A stretch of DNA of 64,000 bases from an uncultured Stenotrophomonas sp. (GCF_945952405.1 NZ_CAMFIA010000018.1:1-64000), one strand, 5' to 3'. Positions 7,332 through 16,185 are shown, counted from the first letter of the stretch. Program-made: numbers and translations. Notes: generated from the letters alone by a model not told the origin.

Positions 7332-9620
7332 GTGTACTTCAAGTCCCTGGATTACCCGGTCATTGTCATCGACAACGACTACGAGTCGCCGCGCATCGGT
7401 GGCATCCTGATCCGCGCCCTGGTGGAAGAGCTGCGCAGCAACGACCAGCGCGTGCTGTGCGGCCTGAACCTGGACGATGCCCGCGCCGGCGCCCGCACCT
7501 ACGTGGCGGCCTCGGCGGTGCTGATCTCGATCGACGGCAGCGAAGAGGTGGATGGCGAGTTCCAGCGCCTGACCGCGTTCCTGCGCGAGCAGAGCGCGCG
7601 CAGGGCCAACCTGCCGGTGTTCCTGTACGGTGAGCGCCGCACCATCGAGAAGGTGCCGAGCAAGCTGCTCAAGTACATCCACGGCTTCATCTTCCTGTTC
7701 GAAGATACCAAGAGCTTCATTTCGCGGCAGGTGATGCGCGCGGCCGAAGACTACATGAAGAACCTGCTGCCGCCGTTCTTCAAGGCACTGATCCATCATG
7801 CGGCCGAGTCGAACTATTCGTGGCATACGCCGGGCCATGCCGGCGGCGTGGCGTTCACCAAGTCGCCTGTCGGCCGCGCATTCCATCAGTTCTACGGCGA
7901 GAACACCCTGCGCAGTGACCTGTCGATCTCGGTGCCGGAGCTGGGTTCGCTGCTCGACCATACCGGCCCGATCAAGGATGCCGAGGAAGAGGCGGCGCGC
8001 AACTTCGGTGCCGACCATACCTTCTTCGTCACCAACGGCACCTCCACCGCCAACAAGATCGTCTGGCACGGCACGGTGGCGCGCGGCGACGTGGTGTTCG
8101 TCGACCGCAACTGCCACAAGTCGTTGCTGCATGCGTTGATCATGACCGGCGCGGTGCCGGTGTACTTCACCCCCAGCCGCAATGCGCATGGCATCATCGG
8201 CCCGATCAGCCTGGACCAGTTCACGCCGGAATCGCTGCAGCAGCGCATCGCCGCCAATCCGCTGGCCAGCCAGGCCTACAAGGCCGGTTCCAAGCCGCGC
8301 ATCGCGGTGGTCACCAATTCGACCTACGACGGCCTGTGCTACAACGCCGAGAAGATCGCCGATGAGATCGGCAGTGCGGTCGATTTCCTGCATTTCGACG
8401 AAGCCTGGTACGCCTACGCCGCGTTCCATCCGTTCTACGAGAACCACTACGGCATGGCCAAGGGCAAGCCGCGTGAGCAGGATGCGATCATCTTCACCAC
8501 GCACTCCACCCACAAGCTGCTGGCCGCGTTCTCGCAGGCATCGATGATCCACGTGCGCAACTCGGCGCAGCGCAACCTGGATGCCGAGCGTTTCAATGAG
8601 TCGTTCATGATGCATACCTCGACCAGCCCGCACTACGGGGTGATCGCGGCGTGCGACGTGGCCTCGAAGATGATGGAGGGCGACGCCGGACGCTCGCTGG
8701 TGCAGGAAATGCATGACGAGGCGATCGCCTTCCGTCGCGCGATGCTGCATGTCCGCGACGACCTGGGGCGCGACGACTGGTGGTTCAGCGTGTGGCAGCC
8801 GACCCAGGTCGAGCGCAGCCTGGACAAGGGCGATACGCCGGCGCCGCTGGTGGCCAAGCGCGAGGAATGGTACCTGCAGCCGGATGCGCACTGGCACGGC
8901 TTCGAGAACCTGGTCGATGACTACGTGCTGATCGACCCGATCAAGGTCACCCTGCTCACCCCGGGCCTGGCAATGGACGGCAGCATGGGCAAGCTGGGCA
9001 TCCCGGCGGCGGTGCTGAGCAAGTTCCTGTGGGGCCGCGGCATCACCGTGGAGAAGACCAACCTGTACTCGGTGCTGTTCCTGTTCTCGATGGGCATCAC
9101 CAAGGGCAAGTGGAGCACCCTGGTCACCGAACTGATGGCGTTCAAGGAGCTGTACGACCGCAATGCCCCGCTGAGCCAGGCGCTGCCGACGCTGGCGGCC
9201 GATTATCCGAACGCCTACGCCGGCTGGGGCCTGCGTGACCTGTGCGATGCGCTGCATGCATTCAACCAGGAGTTCGCCGTGGCCAAGGTGATGCGCGAGA
9301 TGTACGTGGACCTGCCGACGCCGGTGATGACCCCGGCCGATGCCTATAACCATCTGGTGAAGGGCGAGATCGAGCGGGTCGACATCGAGCAGCTCAGTGG
9401 CCGCGTTGCCGCGACCATGCTGGTGCCGTATCCGCCGGGCATCCCGACCATCATGCCGGGTGAGCGCTTTGGCGACAGCGACGAGCCGATCATCCAGTCG
9501 CTGCGCATCGCCCGCGAGCAGAATGCCCGTTTCCCGGGCTTCGAGTCGGACGTGCACGGGTTGATCATCGAGCACGATGGCGAGGTGCCGTCGTACAAGG
9601 TGGAGGTACTGAAGGCCTGA
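7332..9620 (+). CDS. ldcA: Orn/Lys/Arg decarboxylase, LdcA-like (lysine decarboxylase likely)
   Basis: The 762-residue protein has the three parts of the fold-type I basic amino acid decarboxylases: an amino-terminal wing domain (1-150), a PLP domain with Schiff-base Lys395 in THSTHKLLAAFSQASMIHV, and a carboxy-terminal domain. Stretches such as SNYSWHTPGHAGGVAF and ENTLRSDLSISVPELG are, from memory, nearly those of Pseudomonas aeruginosa LdcA (PA1818), a lysine decarboxylase. They are less like E. coli AdiA. S. maltophilia is lysine-decarboxylase positive, which agrees. The product would be cadaverine and CO2, consuming a cytoplasmic proton. The antiporter gene is 20 bp upstream and AAGGAG precedes the ATG. 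Arginine as substrate remains possible because the antiporter looks AdiC-like. Confidence 0.88.
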   Translation: MYFKSLDYPVIVIDNDYESPRIGGILIRALVEELRSNDQRVLCGLNLDDARAGARTYVAASAVLISIDGSEEVDGEFQRLTAFLREQSARRANLPVFLYGERRTIEKVPSKLLKYIHGFIFLFEDTKSFISRQVMRAAEDYMKNLLPPFFKALIHHAAESNYSWHTPGHAGGVAFTKSPVGRAFHQFYGENTLRSDLSISVPELGSLLDHTGPIKDAEEEAARNFGADHTFFVTNGTSTANKIVWHGTVARGDVVFVDRNCHKSLLHALIMTGAVPVYFTPSRNAHGIIGPISLDQFTPESLQQRIAANPLASQAYKAGSKPRIAVVTNSTYDGLCYNAEKIADEIGSAVDFLHFDEAWYAYAAFHPFYENHYGMAKGKPREQDAIIFTTHSTHKLLAAFSQASMIHVRNSAQRNLDAERFNESFMMHTSTSPHYGVIAACDVASKMMEGDAGRSLVQEMHDEAIAFRRAMLHVRDDLGRDDWWFSVWQPTQVERSLDKGDTPAPLVAKREEWYLQPDAHWHGFENLVDDYVLIDPIKVTLLTPGLAMDGSMGKLGIPAAVLSKFLWGRGITVEKTNLYSVLFLFSMGITKGKWSTLVTELMAFKELYDRNAPLSQALPTLAADYPNAYAGWGLRDLCDALHAFNQEFAVAKVMREMYVDLPTPVMTPADAYNHLVKGEIERVDIEQLSGRVAATMLVPYPPGIPTIMPGERFGDSDEPIIQSLRIAREQNARFPGFESDVHGLIIEHDGEVPSYKVEVLKA

Positions 9621-9648
9621 CCCGTAACGGTCGGCCCTTCAGCGAACG

Positions 9649-10551
9649 ATGGATACCGCGCGCGAGCAACGCATCCTCACGTTCTCGATCGGGGTGACCA
9701 TCGCGGTCAGCGCGGTCGGCTTCATCGGTGGCCTGCTGGTGGGATCGCAGGCCATCCTGTTTGATGGCGTGTACAGCCTGGTCGATGTGGCCCTGACCCT
9801 GGTCTCGTTGTCGGTGCTGAGGCTGGTGGCGCGGGAGCAGAGCCCGCGCTTCCAGTATGGCTACTGGCACCTGGAACCGATGGTCGAGGCGCTTGGCGGG
9901 GTGATCCTGTCGCTGGCCTGCGTCTATGCGCTGGCCAACGCGGTGATCGGCCTGACCACCGGCGGGCACGAGGTGAAATTCGGGCCTGCGCTGTGGTGGG
10001 CGGCGTTGCTGAGTGCCAGCAACCTCGGCATGGCGGCGTTCGTGGCACAGCGGGCGCGACGCCTGCGGTCGGCCTTGTTGTGGCTGGATGTGCGCGGCTG
10101 GCTGCTCGGTGGCCTGATGAGCCTGGCCGTGGTGCTGGCCTTCGTGCTGGCGCTGGTCCTGCATGGGGGTGATTGGCACCACTGGGTGCCGTACCTGGAT
10201 TCGATCGTGCTGGCATTGATCAGTCTGGCGGTGCTGCCGGTACCGGCGCGCAGCGCGTGGAAGGCCATGCGCGAAGTGTTGCAGGTGGCGCCCGACGACC
10301 TGGACCGCCGCGTGCAGGACGTGATGCAGGCATTCGTGGCCGAGCGCGGCTATGCCGGCTTCACCAGCCACGTGGCAAAGATGGGACGGATGCGTTTCAT
10401 CGAGATCCACGTACTGGCCGACCGCGCCACGCCGCTCGGCTCGGTGGGCGAGGTCGACGCGATGCGCGATGAGATCGCGGTGCGACTGGATGCCCGTGGC
10501 AGCACCTTCTGGCTGACCATTGATTTCACCGCGGACCCGGCGTGGACATGA
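9649..10551 (+). CDS. cation diffusion facilitator (CDF) family transporter
   Basis: The 300-residue protein has about six hydrophobic segments in its first 200 residues and then a cytoplasmic ferredoxin-like domain (about 205-300). The family pattern around helix 2, SQAILFDGVYSLVDV, is clear, with aspartates at both ends of the metal site; QYGYWHLEPMVEALGG is the loop after it. CDF proteins export divalent metals such as Zn, Fe, Mn or Cd in exchange for protons. The second metal-site segment (LDVRGWLLGG) is not the usual HxxxD, so the metal is uncertain. It begins 28 bp after the decarboxylase gene and may be read through from that operon. Confidence 0.85.
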   Translation: MDTAREQRILTFSIGVTIAVSAVGFIGGLLVGSQAILFDGVYSLVDVALTLVSLSVLRLVAREQSPRFQYGYWHLEPMVEALGGVILSLACVYALANAVIGLTTGGHEVKFGPALWWAALLSASNLGMAAFVAQRARRLRSALLWLDVRGWLLGGLMSLAVVLAFVLALVLHGGDWHHWVPYLDSIVLALISLAVLPVPARSAWKAMREVLQVAPDDLDRRVQDVMQAFVAERGYAGFTSHVAKMGRMRFIEIHVLADRATPLGSVGEVDAMRDEIAVRLDARGSTFWLTIDFTADPAWT

Positions 10552-10585
10552 TCCGGCACCGGTGCTCGGCTGCACCCGTTCTCTT

Positions 10586-10649
10586 GTAGAGCCGAGCCCA
10601 TGCTCGGTTGCATTTCGCGTAGAGCAGCCGAGCATCGGCTCGGCTCTAC
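10586..10649. repeat. SMAG-type GTAG palindromic repeat, inverted dimer
   Basis: Two GTAG monomers face each other: GTAGAGCCGAGCCCATGCTC at 10586 and its inverted counterpart ending CTAC at 10649. Each can fold on its own, and the pair folds into a long stem. Such elements are present in many copies in S. maltophilia genomes. Confidence 0.9.
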
Positions 10650-10706
10650 AGGGCGGCGGTAGCGCATCGTTGCATGGCGCGGACCGCTCTGTTCCGGCCG
10701 GCCGGT

Positions 10707-10737
10707 TTGACCTCAACCGGAGTTGAGGTCGCAGACT
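10707..10737 (+). promoter_or_regulatory. orphan MerR/SoxR-type promoter-operator
   Basis: A perfect palindrome, GACCTCAAC (10709-10717), CGGA, GTTGAGGTC (10722-10730), starts within the -35 TTGACC (10707-10712). A 19-bp spacer leads to a poor -10, CAGACT (10732-10737). This is the geometry of promoters opened by SoxR and other MerR proteins. Downstream on the plus strand only about 40 bp remain before the end of the convergent tonB gene, and no coding region follows, so its target is not evident. Confidence 0.65.
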
Positions 10738-10774
10738 GCCCCGCATCCCCTACTGGACAGGGCAATGAAGCGAG

Positions 10775-11488
10775 CTAGCGCAGGTAGTACTCAACCGGCA
10801 CCACCAGCTCCTGCGGCGCCTTCAGCTCCGCTGGAATCGGCGGCAGGGGTTGTGCGCGGCGGAAGGTCTGCAATGCGGCGTCATCCAGCATGGGCTGGCC
10901 GCTGGACTGTTCCAGCCGCAGGGCCAGCAGGCGCCCCTCGCGGTCGATGCTGGCCCTGACCCAGGCCGTGCCCTGCTGGCGGCGTGATCGCGCGGCGGCG
11001 GGGTAATAGCGGTAACGCTCCAGCCGCGCCATCAGGCGGGCTTCCCACTGGTCGCTGGCGGCGCCGGCCTGGAAGTCTGCCGGGGGCGCGTCCGGAGCGG
11101 GAGGCGCGGCCGTGATCGATGCCGGTGCGGGACTTGCATCGGTCGCGGCCGCCGGCGGGGCGACCGGCAGCGGTTGCCGGCCACGACCGCCGGTCTCGCT
11201 GGCCGCCTGTTCGCCATCGCGTGCCGCCGTGGGCGTGGGCGGCGGCGGCGACTTGATCGGCTGCGATGCGCGTGCCTGCTGGGCCTGGCTGGGCGTGTCG
11301 GCCTGGCGCTCCTCGACCGGCTGCGGTGGCGTGGCCGGAGCCAGCAGGCGCAGGCTGATGCGTACGTCCTGTTCCGGCGGCGGCAGCACCGGCGGTGCCG
11401 CCACCCAGTGCAGCAACAGCAGCAGCGGCAGCAGGTGCAGGGCGATGCTGATCGCGATGGCCTGCCAGTGTTGGCTGCGCTCACTCAT
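10775..11488 (-). CDS. tonB: TonB-like energy transducer
   Basis: The 237-residue protein has one amino-terminal transmembrane helix (about 9-30), a long Pro/Ala/Gln-rich periplasmic spacer (about 35-150) and a carboxy-terminal TonB domain (about 160-237). The TonB pattern YPAAARSRRQQGTAWVRASI and the end VPVEYYLR are clear. It would link the proton motive force to an outer-membrane receptor. Its ATG at 11488 overlaps the end of the chaN-like gene by 8 bp, which suggests translational coupling, and it is the last gene of the haem uptake operon. It is therefore probably the dedicated TonB of the STN-type receptor. Confidence 0.9.
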   Translation of the reverse strand: MSERSQHWQAIAISIALHLLPLLLLLHWVAAPPVLPPPEQDVRISLRLLAPATPPQPVEERQADTPSQAQQARASQPIKSPPPPTPTAARDGEQAASETGGRGRQPLPVAPPAAATDASPAPASITAAPPAPDAPPADFQAGAASDQWEARLMARLERYRYYPAAARSRRQQGTAWVRASIDREGRLLALRLEQSSGQPMLDDAALQTFRRAQPLPPIPAELKAPQELVVPVEYYLR

Positions 11489-12281
11489 CGCCGAGCACCC
11501 ACAGCAGATCGGCATCGGCGGCATCGACGACCTCTCCGGGTGAGGCCAGCGCGATCACCAGCGCGGGTCCATCGGTGTCCAGGTAGCCCGGCACCCCGGT
11601 GCCGCGCAGCACATGCCAGCGGCCGGCCAGCAGCAGTGCCGGTGCGGGTGCCGTGGCCAGCACCTGGGCCATGCGGGTATCGCGGGCCCTCTGTACCGCC
11701 AGCATGCCCTCCAGCATCGGTGCGGCATCGGCATGCTGGGCCAGCACCACGGCCGACAGCCGTTGGCGTGCCGCGGCAACCGGGAACTGCACCGTTCCGC
11801 TCGAGGCCAGCAGGGTGTTGACCTCGGCACGCGACAGGTTGCCGCCGAACAGGGCAATGCCCGCGCCGGCGGCGTCCTGCACCAGCCCGCCATAGGCGGG
11901 CCACGGCCAGCGCGCATCCCAGTCCAGCAGTTCCTGCAGGCGTGCGCCGTCGGCACGATGTCCGCTGGACAGCCAGCGCTGCACCCGCTGCAGGCGGGGC
12001 TGGCGCTCGCTGGCGATCATCTCCAGCACCAGCGCACCCTGCGGACGCTGCTGCTGCAGCGCCTGCAACAGCCAACGCTGGGCGGCATGGTCGGCGGCGA
12101 GGTCATGGCGTTCACCGAGCAGCAGCCGCGGCGCGGTGGCGGCACGCTGTACGAATGCCGCTTCATCCAGGGGCTGGCCGCTGCCCAGGTCGATCACCTG
12201 GCCCGGCATCGGCTGCGCGCTGGCCAGGGCGGCCAGCGCGAGCAGGCACAGCGGCAACCCGCGGCGGCTAGAACGCCACAT
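11481..12281 (-). CDS. ChaN-like haem-binding protein, exported
   Basis: The 266-residue protein belongs to the ChaN family (cofactor haem-binding, PF04187-like): LLLGERHDLAADH near the start of the domain and LAGRWHVLRGTGVPGYL near its end. ChaN proteins bind stacked haems or iron ligands beside TonB receptors. The chosen ATG at 12281 lies inside the last codons of the receptor gene (14-bp overlap) and gives a good signal peptide, WRSSRRGLPLCLLALAALASA. No lipobox is seen, unlike many ChaN lipoproteins. A longer frame open to 12368 encodes only receptor-shadow sequence. Confidence 0.85.
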   Translation of the reverse strand: MWRSSRRGLPLCLLALAALASAQPMPGQVIDLGSGQPLDEAAFVQRAATAPRLLLGERHDLAADHAAQRWLLQALQQQRPQGALVLEMIASERQPRLQRVQRWLSSGHRADGARLQELLDWDARWPWPAYGGLVQDAAGAGIALFGGNLSRAEVNTLLASSGTVQFPVAAARQRLSAVVLAQHADAAPMLEGMLAVQRARDTRMAQVLATAPAPALLLAGRWHVLRGTGVPGYLDTDGPALVIALASPGEVVDAADADLLWVLGDE

Positions 12282-14739
12282 TGACGCCCATCGAGACGGT
12301 GCGGCCACGGCCGTTGCCGCGGTCCAGGATCGGACTGAAGATGCTGTCGATCGAGGCATTGTTGTCATAGGCCTTGTTCTGCAGGTTTTCGATGTTCAGC
12401 CACAGCGTGGTGTTGGCCTGGGGCTTGAAGCTGGCGTAGAAGTCCAGCAGCACACCGGTGCCGCCGGTCTTGCGGGTCTGGAAGAAGTCGTAGCCTTCCT
12501 CGGTGGGCCCGGAGTACTCGGCCCGCAGGCCGGCCTGCACGCGCTGCTGCCACCAGCGGCCGCCGACGTCGAAGGTCCAGTAGCGATCGGGCAGGGCGGT
12601 GATGTCTTCCAGATTGACGAATTCGATGGCAGGTGCGCTGGTGCGCGAGCGGGTCCAGCTCAGCGTGGCGTGGTAGTGCTCGCTGGCGTAGTGCGCTTCC
12701 AGTTCGATGCCACGCATGCGGACGACCCCGGGATGGTTCATCCAGCGCGTGGTGGCGCTGAAATCATCGGCATCCAGCACGTCGGTCCAGGCATTGAGCT
12801 GTGCGTCGCTGTCGATCGGCACGACGAACGGGGTCACTTCCGGCGGATGCACCATCAGCAGGTACTGCGGCTTGATGTAGTCGCGGGTGCGGTTGTCGAA
12901 ACGGGTGACGCGCAGCTGTGCCAGGTCGCCGTCGGTCAGCAGCGAGTGGGTGCTGAGGTTGGCGCCGAACTGCAGGTTGCGCGAGCGCTCGCGGCGCAGG
13001 AACGGATTGGCGCCGATGCCGTCGGCGACGCTGGCGTCCTCCAGCGGGATCTTCTCGAAGAACATCTCCTGCACGCGGGGCGGCCGCGAGGTACGCGAGA
13101 CCTCGGCAAACAGCTGCAGCCAGTCGGTTGCCTGCAGCGAGACGGCCAGGCTGGGGCTGAGCGCGTGCTCGGTGCGGCGCACGTCGATGCCGCCGCCATT
13201 GATGTCCGCGCACTGGCCCGGTACGTCTGAACACACCGGGATGTAGCCGCGCAGGCCGTAACGGTCCTGGCGCAGGCCGGCGGTCAATGCGTAGATGTCG
13301 TACTGCAGCTCCAGCGTGCTGAACACACTGTCGAGCTGGCTGCGGCCTTGTGGGTTGGCGCCGCGCAGGTTCGGGGTGTCAGCCACGTAGATGTCCGACT
13401 GGTGCTTGATGCCGGTGTTCCAGCGTGCCTGCAGCGCTCCGATGTCGAAGCGGCTGGTGTTGTCGATCGTCCAGCTGCTCAGGCTGCTGTGGGTGCGGCG
13501 GCCGATGTAGCTGGAATCCTCCACCGGCGGGTAGAACAGCCGGGTCTTGTTGCTGGCGAAGGTCGCGCGCAGGTCGATCCACGGCGAGTAGGGCGTGTAG
13601 TGATAGCTGGCGCGCTGGTTGCGTGCGGAAATCTGCCACGGGTAGTTGTGGTAGAAGTCGTTTTCGTAACGCATGTGGCTCAGGTCGAGGCGATGCTGGT
13701 CGCTGGGCTGCAGGCGCGCCTTCAGCAGCCAGCTGCTGGGCTGCTGGCTACCGGGATCGGCCTTGTTGGTCTGTCCGCGCGCGGTGGCGTAGTCGCTGCT
13801 GCGGCTGCTGCTGGCGGCGGCCAGCAGGCCGAACTGACGGTCGCCGCCGTCTTCGCTGTGGCGCCAGGCGCCGGCGAAGGTGCGGCCACTGCCGTAGCCG
13901 TTGTTGCCGTGGCGGTAACCTGCGCGCAGACCCCAGTCACGGCCTTCGCCGAGCAGGTCGTCGATATCCAGGGTACGGAAGTTGGCACTGCCGGCCAGCG
14001 TGCCGGCGCCGTCACCCCCGGCCACGGCGCCGCGCTGTACGTCCACCCCGGCCAGCAGGAAGGGATCGACGTATGCGAACGGGCCACCGGAACCATGTCC
14101 GGCGTTGTTGCGGAAGGTCTGGGTGACGCCATCGATCATGGTGTTGACCCGGCCGGCGCCGGCCATGCCGCGGATGTTGACCTGCAACCCGGGCTGGCTG
14201 CGCGAATGGAAGCTGTGGGTGCCGGGCATCGAGCGCAGCAGGCTGTTGCCATCCTGGCGCTCGGCCATCGCCACGCGCTCACTGCCGACGCTGGCCGCGA
14301 AGCCATCGCGGGTGGCGGGAACATACTGGCTGGCACCGGTGCCCGGAGCCTGGCCCTGCGCGGTATTGCCCTGCACGCGCAGTGGGCCGGTGCGACGGCT
14401 GCCATCGCCGCGCTCGGCCGGCGCCGGTTCCAGGGTAGCCCGGCGCGCATCGATGAAGCGCGGGCGCAGGCCGCTGCCGGCGAGCAGGCGCGACAACGCC
14501 TGGGTGTCATCGAAGTCACCCCGCAGGGCCGGTGCGGCATGGCCGGCGGGCAGCGCCGCACCGATCACCAGGTCGACACCGGTCAACCGGCTGTAGGCGT
14601 CCAGCGCGGCAGCCAATGGCTGCGCGGGCAGATCGTAGCTGCGGGTGGCCGCCTGCGCCTGGGCAGTGCAGGGCAGCATGGGAAGGGCGCTGGCACAGGC
14701 CAGCGACAGGGCGAGAACGAGGGGGCGGTGGGACAGCAT
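12268..14739 (-). CDS. TonB-dependent haem/siderophore receptor with STN signalling domain
   Basis: The 823-residue protein has a signal peptide and then a secretin/TonB short amino-terminal (STN) domain at about 30-105 (YDLPAQPLAAALDAYSRLTG). The plug domain follows (with VNIRGMAGAGRVNTMIDGV) and a 22-strand-type barrel to the end, finishing SMGVNVAF with the terminal Phe needed for assembly. The STN domain shows it passes a surface signal to an anti-sigma factor of the FecR type, and such genes (fecR and an ECF sigma gene) lie directly upstream. The barrel and the ChaN-like neighbour suggest haem as ligand; a siderophore remains possible. The start at 14739 has GGAG before it; the much longer open frame to 14991 overlaps fecR. 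Confidence 0.88.
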   Translation of the reverse strand: MLSHRPLVLALSLACASALPMLPCTAQAQAATRSYDLPAQPLAAALDAYSRLTGVDLVIGAALPAGHAAPALRGDFDDTQALSRLLAGSGLRPRFIDARRATLEPAPAERGDGSRRTGPLRVQGNTAQGQAPGTGASQYVPATRDGFAASVGSERVAMAERQDGNSLLRSMPGTHSFHSRSQPGLQVNIRGMAGAGRVNTMIDGVTQTFRNNAGHGSGGPFAYVDPFLLAGVDVQRGAVAGGDGAGTLAGSANFRTLDIDDLLGEGRDWGLRAGYRHGNNGYGSGRTFAGAWRHSEDGGDRQFGLLAAASSSRSSDYATARGQTNKADPGSQQPSSWLLKARLQPSDQHRLDLSHMRYENDFYHNYPWQISARNQRASYHYTPYSPWIDLRATFASNKTRLFYPPVEDSSYIGRRTHSSLSSWTIDNTSRFDIGALQARWNTGIKHQSDIYVADTPNLRGANPQGRSQLDSVFSTLELQYDIYALTAGLRQDRYGLRGYIPVCSDVPGQCADINGGGIDVRRTEHALSPSLAVSLQATDWLQLFAEVSRTSRPPRVQEMFFEKIPLEDASVADGIGANPFLRRERSRNLQFGANLSTHSLLTDGDLAQLRVTRFDNRTRDYIKPQYLLMVHPPEVTPFVVPIDSDAQLNAWTDVLDADDFSATTRWMNHPGVVRMRGIELEAHYASEHYHATLSWTRSRTSAPAIEFVNLEDITALPDRYWTFDVGGRWWQQRVQAGLRAEYSGPTEEGYDFFQTRKTGGTGVLLDFYASFKPQANTTLWLNIENLQNKAYDNNASIDSIFSPILDRGNGRGRTVSMGVNVAF

Positions 14740-14803
14740 CGGGGACTCCAGGGGCTGACGCAGAGCGTCGTCATCCTGGGTAGACGCCGCCGCAGGCCCG
14801 ATG

Positions 14804-15602
14804 TCAGGGTGCATCGCGAACCTTCCCGCGCGGCGGCAGCCAGACCTGTACGCCTGCACCCAGGTGCAGCACGCGCACATGCAGCTGCGCGGCCAGCTGG
14901 TCGCGGCTGCTGGCCGCACCCTCGGCACTGCCCAGCAGGCTGACCGGTTGCTGGCGCAGGCGTGCTCCCACGATCCAGGTGCGTCCGCCATGCCAGCGGT
15001 CGAGGCCCTGGCTCACCTCCACCAAGGGGGCCGAGATCCAATGCAGGCGCCGCTCGCGCCAGGCCAGTGCGCTGTCGCCGGCCGGCTGGGGTGCTTCCGG
15101 CGACCGTTCGTTGAAGCGCAGCTGCTGACCTTCGTCGGCCTGCACGGAGGTGTTACCCGCCTGCACGCCGACGCGGTGTTCGGTGACCGTCCTGCACGGC
15201 GAGGTCGAACGCAGTGCCGAGGGCGGTGACGGTGCCATGCGGGGTATGTACCTGGAACGGCCGGTGCGCATCGGCGCTGACCTTGAACCAGGCCTGGCCG
15301 CGTTGCAGCTGCAACTGGCGGCGTTGCGCGTCGACGCGTACATGCACTTCGCTGCCCGGCGACAGCAGCACATGCGATCCGTCCGGCAGGGCCTCATCGC
15401 GGATCTCGCCGGCGGCGGTGCGCAGGACCTGCGCGGCCGGAGGCGAGCCATCGCGGCTGTACAGGCCCAGCGCGCACAGCAGCAGCACGGCAAGGCCAGC
15501 CTCGGCCCGGCGCCACTGCTCGAACGCATGCTCGTCGCGGTCACCGTCGTGCCCATCCAGCCACCAGCGGGCCGCTTCGCGTGCGATCGGGTCCTGGCTC
15601 AT
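14804..15602 (-). pseudogene. fecR-like anti-sigma factor gene, frameshifted
   Basis: Two overlapping minus-strand frames together make one FecR-like protein. The first, from ATG 15602, carries the start of the cytoplasmic sigma-binding part (DPIAREAARWWLDGHDGD), a membrane helix (AGLAVLLLCALGLY) and the FecR periplasmic domain to GTAFDLAVQ. There the reading moves to another frame near 15190, which continues TVTEHRVGVQAGNTSVQADEG to the stop at 14804. One extra base, or two missing, would explain it. The cytoplasmic part also looks about 40-50 residues short compared with usual FecR proteins, as if a stretch between WRRA and the helix were lost. As read, the anti-sigma protein would lack its receptor-contacting end. 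Confidence 0.75.
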
Positions 15603-16102
15603 GCGCCGGGCACCTGCTGCAGGGCGACCAGGGCGCGCAGCAGATGGCCGTGCGCGGTCTGCCGGCTGATGCCGAGCTGGCGGCCGATCTCGGCCAGCGC
15701 CATCTGTTCCACGCGGGCCAGCAGGAACACCTGGCGCGAGCGCGGCGGCAGCGCGGCGATGATCGCATCGAGGTGGCGCAGCTGTTCTGCGTCGAGCAGG
15801 CGCTGTTCCGGCAGCGGCGCGGGATCGGCGAAGGCATGCAGCAGCGTATCGTCGAGTACTTCTTCGCGACGCCGCTGCCGGTAGTGGTCGGCGATCAGGT
15901 TGTGGGCGACGCGGTACAGGTACGCGCGGCCATTGCCGAGCAGGCCGCTGGCGGCGACCTTGATGACACGCAGCCAGGTTTCCTGGACGACGTCATCGGC
16001 GTCGCTGCGTTGCGGGAGTTTGCGGCGGACATGGGCGTGCAGCGGCCGGTAATGGGCCGCGCACAGATGCGCGACATCCGTCGGTTCGACAGGCGTGGAC
16101 AC
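15599..16102 (-). CDS. FecI-like ECF sigma factor
   Basis: The 167-residue protein has sigma region 2 (about 20-85, with DADDVVQETWLRV) and region 4 (about 110-165, with LPPRSRQVFLLARVEQMALAE), and no other domain. This is the pattern of iron-starvation ECF sigma factors. It overlaps fecR by 4 bp (ATGA). GTG at 16102 is taken as start; its Shine-Dalgarno is weak. A Fur box lies about 65 bp upstream, so it should be made when iron is scarce and then direct transcription of the receptor operon. Confidence 0.9.
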   Translation of the reverse strand: MSTPVEPTDVAHLCAAHYRPLHAHVRRKLPQRSDADDVVQETWLRVIKVAASGLLGNGRAYLYRVAHNLIADHYRQRRREEVLDDTLLHAFADPAPLPEQRLLDAEQLRHLDAIIAALPPRSRQVFLLARVEQMALAEIGRQLGISRQTAHGHLLRALVALQQVPGA

Positions 16103-16166
16103 GGGGCGGGCGACAACTGGGAAAGGGAACAGCCCGCGGCGGCAAGGGCAGCGGCAGCACCTTACA

Positions 16167-16185
16167 GCAAAAGAGAATCATTTGC
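16167..16185 (-). promoter_or_regulatory. Fur box before the ECF sigma operon
   Basis: GCAAAAGAGAATCATTTGC matches the 19-bp Fur consensus at 13 positions, including the central AATCATT. It lies 65 bp upstream of the sigma gene start, where repression by iron-loaded Fur would block the operon promoter. Confidence 0.75.

Noticed and set aside
7332..9620. Naming the decarboxylase adiA
   Set aside because: The motifs agree better with Pseudomonas LdcA as recalled, although the antiporter is AdiC-like; the substrate is left open.
15150..15230. Programmed frameshift in fecR
   Set aside because: No slippery heptamer or following pseudoknot was seen near the break, and part of the cytoplasmic domain also seems lost, so decay or a sequencing error is more likely.
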